A stretch of 35,696 nt of DNA from Verrucomicrobiia bacterium (GTDB taxonomy: Bacteria > Verrucomicrobiota > Verrucomicrobiia > Verrucomicrobiales > DEV007). The notes beneath the pieces are model-generated. The model saw only the letters and a list, made by a program, of their open reading frames with translations. It did no database searches and was not told where the DNA came from. The position numbers were made by a program, and so were the translations under genes. The DNA lies in NCBI GenBank assembly GCA_020439995.1, contig JAGROY010000017.1, positions 1 through 35,696 on the forward strand. Direction: 5' to 3'. Shown piece after piece: positions 31,651 to 35,696 of the stretch (positions within the stretch are counted from its first letter, which is position 1; the number at the start of each line of letters is the position of its first letter).

Positions 31651-34600
31651 ATGAAATCACTTCCACGTTCCCTGATCTTGCTGGCCTGCATGGTGAGCAC
31701 TGCCACGCTGAGCCGAGGTCAACGCCCCGGCGACGAATGGGTTACAGTCAGGGGGGATCAGACGCCAGGGCTGACCTACTATGCCGCCACGACCACGACT
31801 TCGGGTAGGATTGTTGCCGTAGGCAATGGCGGCTCGCTGATGACCAGCAATGACGGTGGCGCAAACTGGGAGTTCGGACAGATTGAGATCAACGGCACTC
31901 CGGTTCGGGGCAGCATCACCAGCATCTACCAGGTGCCGAACGGCAGCCTCATCGCGGTGATGGTGCGGCTGGAGGAGGCAAATGTGGGTTTCTTCAAATA
32001 TCAGGCCCGCAGCTATTTTCTCGTCAGCACTGACAATGGCAACAACTGGTCGATGTCCCCATTTCCGAAGACGTTTGCCACATTTCGCGGAAACGGACGC
32101 GCCTATCACGGCGTGAACATCACTGGTCTGCAGATGGGCCCAGGCGGGCAGCTGCTGGCGTATGGCACAATCTCGGGCACGAACAACGGCATCACCCTGT
32201 GGTCCCTCGGTGGTTTGATTTTCCGTCAGACGGGCGGGTCATGGGAGCAGGAACTCTTCGAATACGGGCCTGTGGGCAAAATCGCCAGCGCCGGTGGACG
32301 CGCCGTGGCGACGTGCCACAATGCGATCCTCGACAGCGCGGACGGCGCAGGCTGGAATGGCTATGAGATGAGCGATGCTCAGGTAACCGTCGACGGCCAG
32401 CCCATCGACAGCAAGACGCGCAACCGGCTGCGCGTGCTCGATGTGGAAGTTCTCGGCAATGGCAACTACATTGCCCAGGGTGGAACGTTCGTGCCCTACG
32501 GCTCTAGCACTAACATTGACACGAATATCTTCGAGAAAGTGTTCTCCATGAGTTCGCCCACGCCATTCTCCGGTGCGCGCAACTGGACTGCTGTCACTGA
32601 CGACTACCATGGCCCGTACACCAGGGTTGGCGACTCCGTCATCTCCGCAGGAGCGGGAGGGGCCTACTACACCCAGGTCGGTGGGCGATTCGCTCTGGGA
32701 GGAGCCGACGTGCGCGCGCCCGGAACGGCCATAGCCGTGAGTGGTGCGACGACGGCGGTGGCAGTGCAGTCGAGCGAGACCGTGTGGAAGAGCACAAACA
32801 GCGGCCAGGCATGGGTCAAGGTGTGGGACAAGGACATCGGGCCGGATCTGCAGCTGCGGGGCTACGCCAACGGAACCCTCTTCGCCAGGGCCAACAACGA
32901 ACTCTGGCTCAGTCGCGACAACGGCAGCTCCTGGCAGAAATCCGATACCAGCTTCACCGGTTCTTCGACCATTCTTGAGTCCGACGGCGGTCGGCTCTTT
33001 TCCGCAGCTGGTCCGAATGTGCTCGTCAGCGACGATGGTGGCACGACCTGGGTCGAAAAGTCGATCGGCACCAATAGAGGCGGCTTCCTTCTGGTGCGCA
33101 GTGCGACAGGGCGGCTGATCATGCCTGTGCGCGGATGGGACGTCCGCAACGAGGGTAAATTCTACGTCAGCGATGACAACGGCGAGACTTGGTCTCCCCG
33201 CAATGCCGGACTGGCCTTCGGCGAGGAAGTGCGGGCCGCCGTGCAGACAAAGAGCGGCCGCCTCATCGTCGCCAGCAATACATTCTCACTGTTCAACCCG
33301 GCACTCCATTACAGCGACGACGACGGCGAGACCTGGACTTCCAGCACGGTGCTACAGTCGCTCGAAGGGCTCGACACAGTGACCGGTGATCCAGCGACAA
33401 AGGTGATCCAGATCACCCGCTTGCGAGCCAGCAGCAGCGGTCGCGTGCTCGCCATGGGGGATCACACCATCCTCACTAGCGACGACGATGGCGACACCTG
33501 GGTCGTACGCACGAATCTCGATTTCAATGGAACCGGCCCGCTTGACGCGCTGGATTTGCGTGACGTGATTCAAGTGGGCTCGCGCTGGATCGCGATAGGC
33601 AGCTACAGCACGCCATTCCCGCGAAGCCGCACCAAGCACTTCCTCCTCATCAGCGACGACGACGGAGCGACCTGGGGAATGCGTCCCTTCGAAACCAACC
33701 AGTCTAACACATTTCTCTATCAACTGGCTGAAGCTGAAAATGGCAGAGTCGTCATTGTTGGGGGCAATGCCTCAGTGTTCATTAGCGACTCTGAGCAACT
33801 CATGCTACCTCAGGGCGAGTCGATCGTCGTTCGCGAAGGCAAGATCGAGTCGGTTCCCATCAGCCGTCCTGACTTCGACGGCATCGTAGAGGTAAACTTC
33901 AGCACGCTGGCTCGCACGGCCGTGCCAGATGTCGATTTCAAGCCGATCGGCGGCACGCTGCGATGGGAGGCGGACGACATGGAGGATAAATTCATCGCCC
34001 TCGAGATACTTGATAACAATGTGAGAGACCGCGAGCGCGAGCTTCTCCTGCAATTGGGATTCGAAACCGATTCGGGCTTTCTCGGACAAATGGAAACGTC
34101 CATCCTGATCGACGACAATGACAGCGGTGCCGCCGCCGGGCTCATCTTTGACGGGATAGGCCACCTCTACACCAGCGAGGCAGGAGCGATGGCGTCACTT
34201 GGCATCGCCTTGGAAACAAAGCCGACCGCCGACGTCACCGTCACTGTCTCCGGTCTCGATGCTTCCGAAGGTCAGCTCTCGGGCGACACCTTCACATTCA
34301 CGCCTGAGGACTGGGGGCGTCAGCAGACACTGACCATCACCGGAGTCGACGACCCCGATCCCGACGGTGACTCCACCTACAACCTGACCTTTACACTGAC
34401 CACGGACGACACCTCCTACGCCAACCTGTCCACGACAAACGTAGCGGTCGTCAACGTCGGCGACGAACCACTGCCGCCGATCGGCCCCGTCATCCTGAGC
34501 AGGCTTCCCGTCACCTTCGTCACCACGGCCGATGGCAGCTTCCTGCTCACCGCAACCGGTCTCGATCCAGATGCCGTCTACCAGTTGGAGAGTTCCGACT

Positions 34601-34716
34601 CACTCACCTCATTTGCAAACGGCCAGCAAGTCACCGGAGCGCAACTCATGAGCGGCTTCGCCATACCAAAAAACGGAACGTCCAACTATTTCCGCATTCG
34701 GGAATCAGGCCAGTGA
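31651..34716 (+). CDS. Exported Asp-box (BNR) beta-propeller with Calx-beta domain
   Basis: This 1021-aa protein starts at ATG 31651, which gives the signal peptide 'MKSLPRSLILLACMVSTATL'; the upstream in-frame ATGs at 31603 and 31642 and a TTG at 31555 would bury it. At least nine Asp-box motifs (S-x-D-x-G-x-x-W) are visible, such as 'SNDGGANW', 'SRDNGSSW', 'SDDGGTTW', 'SDDNGETW', 'SDDDGETW' and 'SDDDGATW', marking sialidase/YCF48-like propeller blades over about residues 40-710. The sialidase catalytic Arg triad is not evident, so enzyme activity is doubtful. A Calx-beta-like domain follows (about 720-830, 'ILIDDNDSG'), then a beta domain with 'SGLDASEGQLSGDTFTFTPE', and a C-terminal module 'VYQLESSDSLTSF' ending 'YFRIRESGQ', related in pattern to the end of the giant protein at 19578. 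It is a probable surface protein. Confidence 0.88.
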   Translation: MKSLPRSLILLACMVSTATLSRGQRPGDEWVTVRGDQTPGLTYYAATTTTSGRIVAVGNGGSLMTSNDGGANWEFGQIEINGTPVRGSITSIYQVPNGSLIAVMVRLEEANVGFFKYQARSYFLVSTDNGNNWSMSPFPKTFATFRGNGRAYHGVNITGLQMGPGGQLLAYGTISGTNNGITLWSLGGLIFRQTGGSWEQELFEYGPVGKIASAGGRAVATCHNAILDSADGAGWNGYEMSDAQVTVDGQPIDSKTRNRLRVLDVEVLGNGNYIAQGGTFVPYGSSTNIDTNIFEKVFSMSSPTPFSGARNWTAVTDDYHGPYTRVGDSVISAGAGGAYYTQVGGRFALGGADVRAPGTAIAVSGATTAVAVQSSETVWKSTNSGQAWVKVWDKDIGPDLQLRGYANGTLFARANNELWLSRDNGSSWQKSDTSFTGSSTILESDGGRLFSAAGPNVLVSDDGGTTWVEKSIGTNRGGFLLVRSATGRLIMPVRGWDVRNEGKFYVSDDNGETWSPRNAGLAFGEEVRAAVQTKSGRLIVASNTFSLFNPALHYSDDDGETWTSSTVLQSLEGLDTVTGDPATKVIQITRLRASSSGRVLAMGDHTILTSDDDGDTWVVRTNLDFNGTGPLDALDLRDVIQVGSRWIAIGSYSTPFPRSRTKHFLLISDDDGATWGMRPFETNQSNTFLYQLAEAENGRVVIVGGNASVFISDSEQLMLPQGESIVVREGKIESVPISRPDFDGIVEVNFSTLARTAVPDVDFKPIGGTLRWEADDMEDKFIALEILDNNVRDRERELLLQLGFETDSGFLGQMETSILIDDNDSGAAAGLIFDGIGHLYTSEAGAMASLGIALETKPTADVTVTVSGLDASEGQLSGDTFTFTPEDWGRQQTLTITGVDDPDPDGDSTYNLTFTLTTDDTSYANLSTTNVAVVNVGDEPLPPIGPVILSRLPVTFVTTADGSFLLTATGLDPDAVYQLESSDSLTSFANGQQVTGAQLMSGFAIPKNGTSNYFRIRESGQ

Positions 34717-34817
34717 TTCCGCGACCAGCAGGGCTCCCCCAGTTGGGCCTTGGCAGAGCATCCTCATCTCGTGAAACGGGGCTCCCACTTCAAAATATGA
34801 TGGGCCCATCCGGGAGT

Positions 34818-34913
34818 TTACTGGGTAGAGAGGGAAATGGCCATGTCTAGCTTGCCGCAGAAGAAGAGAATTCTGGTGCGGTAGTTTTTGAAGCCTCGCG
34901 CCACCGTTGTTTT
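34818..34913 (-). mobile_element. Remnant of an ISL3-like transposase C-terminus
   Basis: Read on the minus strand from 34913, the frame gives 'VARGFKNYRTRILFFCGKLD' and stops at TAA (34820-34818). From memory this resembles the C-terminal tail of ISL3-type (IS204/IS1001/IS1165) DDE transposases, in which an 'ARGFRNFxNYRTRILFFCGKL'-like segment is conserved. No DDE catalytic part, inverted repeats or continuation is visible upstream, where a plus-strand fragment begins, so only about 30 codons remain. The match is by eye and needs a search. Confidence 0.45.
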
Positions 34914-35134
34914 CCCCACTGGAAGTGGTGATGCCATCGTGCTCGAAACGGCCTTTGTGGGCGGTGGTCACTTCAACGTGTCTGGAAAGGCGTCCAGCAT
35001 CGAAGCGTTTCCGGGCGGTCGGGTTCAAAGGCGTCTCGAGCATTGTCTTCGTTTCCAACAAGGAAAAAGCCGTTGGTCCGTCCGGCCAATGGAAGGTCGA
35101 GAAGACGGATTGGCGAGTTCCGAAGAAAAAGTGA
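34888..35134 (+). pseudogene. Unassigned frameshifted coding fragment
   Basis: Two protein-like pieces sit in consecutive frames. Frame A from 34888 gives 'DAIVLETAFVGGGHFNVSGK' and runs to about 35014. Frame B from about 35021 gives 'FKGVSSIVFVSNKEKAV' followed by 'WKVEKTDWRVPKKK' and a stop at 35132-35134. A +1 shift would join them into one C-terminal domain. No start, signal or known motif is present. It could be a gene remnant truncated by the insertion next to it, or chance. Confidence 0.25.
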
Positions 35135-35218
35135 AGAATTTCAGAACCTTCCTGAGTTGTCGTCACTGATTCCGTGGAAAAAAGGGGGCATCGTTCCCTT
35201 CAGGCGCTACGCAGACAA

Positions 35219-35275
35219 GCATAATCAAAATTAAATTAAAATATATTCATTTTGTTGTTGTCTTAAAAAATCATA
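35219..35275. promoter_or_regulatory. AT-rich tract upstream of the last gene
   Basis: This run is far richer in A and T than anything else in the window and lies about 75-130 nt before ATG 35351, as expected for a promoter or UP element. TATATT occurs at 35242-35247, but no matching -35 hexamer at 16-18 nt was found, so individual boxes are not called. Confidence 0.3.
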
Positions 35276-35294
35276 CATGAAATGCTTTCAAAAG

Positions 35295-35320
35295 CTGCTG
35301 GGTGCTAACGCACCAAGCAG
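35295..35320 (+). promoter_or_regulatory. Leader hairpin upstream of the last gene
   Basis: CTGCTGGGTGC (35295-35305) pairs with GCACCAAGCAG (35310-35320) around a TAAC loop: ten of eleven positions pair, with one G-A mismatch. It ends 30 nt before ATG 35351, inside the probable 5' leader. There is no following T-tract, so it is not an intrinsic terminator. An mRNA-stability or translation-control element, or an operator in DNA form, is possible. Confidence 0.45.
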
Positions 35321-35350
35321 GAATCTGAACTTCAGCAATAAAGTATAGAT

Positions 35351-35696
35351 ATGAAAACGGAACGACAAATGACGGCGAGCGATTTGAGCCGAGGAGTTCA
35401 ACTACTGAAGTTTTTGGATTCGATGACGTTTGGCAGATGGACTGACCGCCAAGCCCTGCGATCCAGGGTCCCAGTATCCGCCATTGCCGGGGCAATCGTC
35501 CTAGGAATTGGGCTGATGCCCGCATCTGCGCTCGACTACGGCAATGATGGAATGTCTGATGTCTGGCAGCGTCTCTATGCTGCCGAAGGCGTCGCCCCGG
35601 ACGCTGACGACGACGGAGACGGACAATCCAATCTCCAGGAGTCGCTCGCGGGAACTGATCCCTTTGATGCTCTCGATACCCTCGCCGCCCGTATCG
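35351..35696 (+). CDS. Exported protein with calcium-binding TSP3-like motif (5' part only)
   Basis: The gene runs off the window end after 115 codons. A basic N-terminal region of about 43 residues leads into a hydrophobic export segment, 'VSAIAGAIVLGIGLMPASAL', with likely cleavage after 'ASA'. The mature part opens 'DYGNDGMSDVWQRLYAAEG' followed by 'DADDDGDGQSNLQES' and 'GTDPFDALD', a pair of D-x-D-x-D-G loops of the bacterial thrombospondin type 3 / EF-hand-like kind. This opening is characteristic of large exported Verrucomicrobiota proteins. The long n-region before the signal is unusual; a later start at the ATG of codon 7 or 25 would shorten it. The rest of the protein, and so its role, is outside the window. 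Confidence 0.75.
   Translation, partial: MKTERQMTASDLSRGVQLLKFLDSMTFGRWTDRQALRSRVPVSAIAGAIVLGIGLMPASALDYGNDGMSDVWQRLYAAEGVAPDADDDGDGQSNLQESLAGTDPFDALDTLAARI

Larger units (their letters stand above)
34717..35350. other. Degenerate intergenic region with transposase remnant and leader elements
   Basis: No intact gene is supported over these 634 nt. The region holds a transposase-like C-terminal fragment (34818-34913, minus), an unassigned plus-strand frameshifted fragment (34888-35134), an AT-rich tract (about 35219-35275) and a hairpin (35295-35320) ahead of the last gene. A minus-strand frame of 153 codons (34705-35166) runs through it but has no family features. Confidence 0.5.

Noticed and set aside
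31651..34716. Sialidase enzyme
   Set aside because: Asp boxes are structural and occur in many propellers; the catalytic Arg triad and Tyr/Glu of sialidases are not evident.

Overview
Organism. The window looks like a chromosomal piece of a Verrucomicrobiota bacterium, with a Planctomycetota relative the main alternative. The basis is moderate to high GC with Asp- and Ala-rich proteins, Shine-Dalgarno-poor starts, very large secreted Calx-beta/FG-GAP and Asp-box proteins that end in a short beta module finishing in '(Y/F)(Y/F)RI', DP-x-x-A-x-x-W repeat proteins, and a signal-peptide protein with a 'YGNDGMSDVW' calcium motif. This placement is inferred from protein style; no rRNA or other marker gene lies here, and no tRNA was seen.

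Layout. (1) 1-2292 (+): two translationally coupled DP/W-repeat proteins, possibly preceded by the end of a third coupled gene. (2) 2800-6123 (+): sucC-sucD-gltA, a TCA-cycle block behind a good sigma70-like promoter whose -35 box sits inside a perfect inverted repeat. (3) 10736-6470 (-): an unrecognised 243-aa protein, a membrane-anchored OmpA-like protein with a long Pro-rich stalk, and an FHA-FHA-ABC transporter (ABCG-like half-transporter). (4) 11089-27125 (+): seven tightly packed genes: a 2829-aa Calx-beta/FG-GAP exported protein, an outer-membrane beta-barrel, an exported FecR-domain protein with a repetitive beta tail, an FHA-PAS-GAF-PP2C phosphatase, an RsbW-type kinase, and two paralogous STAS proteins, the second carrying a TolA-like Ala/Lys/Glu helix of about 170 residues. 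(5) 27356-31177: a 2OG-Fe(II) oxygenase-like protein, a cytochrome P450, a convergent SDR and a two-domain GNAT, followed by a small frameshifted membrane ORF. (6) 31651-34716 (+): a large exported Asp-box propeller plus Calx-beta protein. (7) 34717-35350: a degenerate stretch with what looks like the C-terminus of an ISL3-like transposase, an unassigned frameshifted fragment and a leader hairpin. (8) 35351-end: the start of another exported calcium-motif protein.

How the genes may work together. Region 4 is the most interesting part. A complete partner-switching set (phosphatase, kinase, two antagonists) sits in one probable operon with a giant exported protein, an outer-membrane barrel and a FecR protein, while no sigma factor is encoded nearby. 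Divergent region 3 supplies a second FHA protein, fused to a transporter, and a periplasm-spanning OmpA-like protein. I infer an envelope or surface-protein system controlled by phospho-switching, in which the STAS-coiled-coil fusion may act as a scaffold rather than a plain anti-anti-sigma factor. The individual families are recognised from motifs; the combined function is inference.
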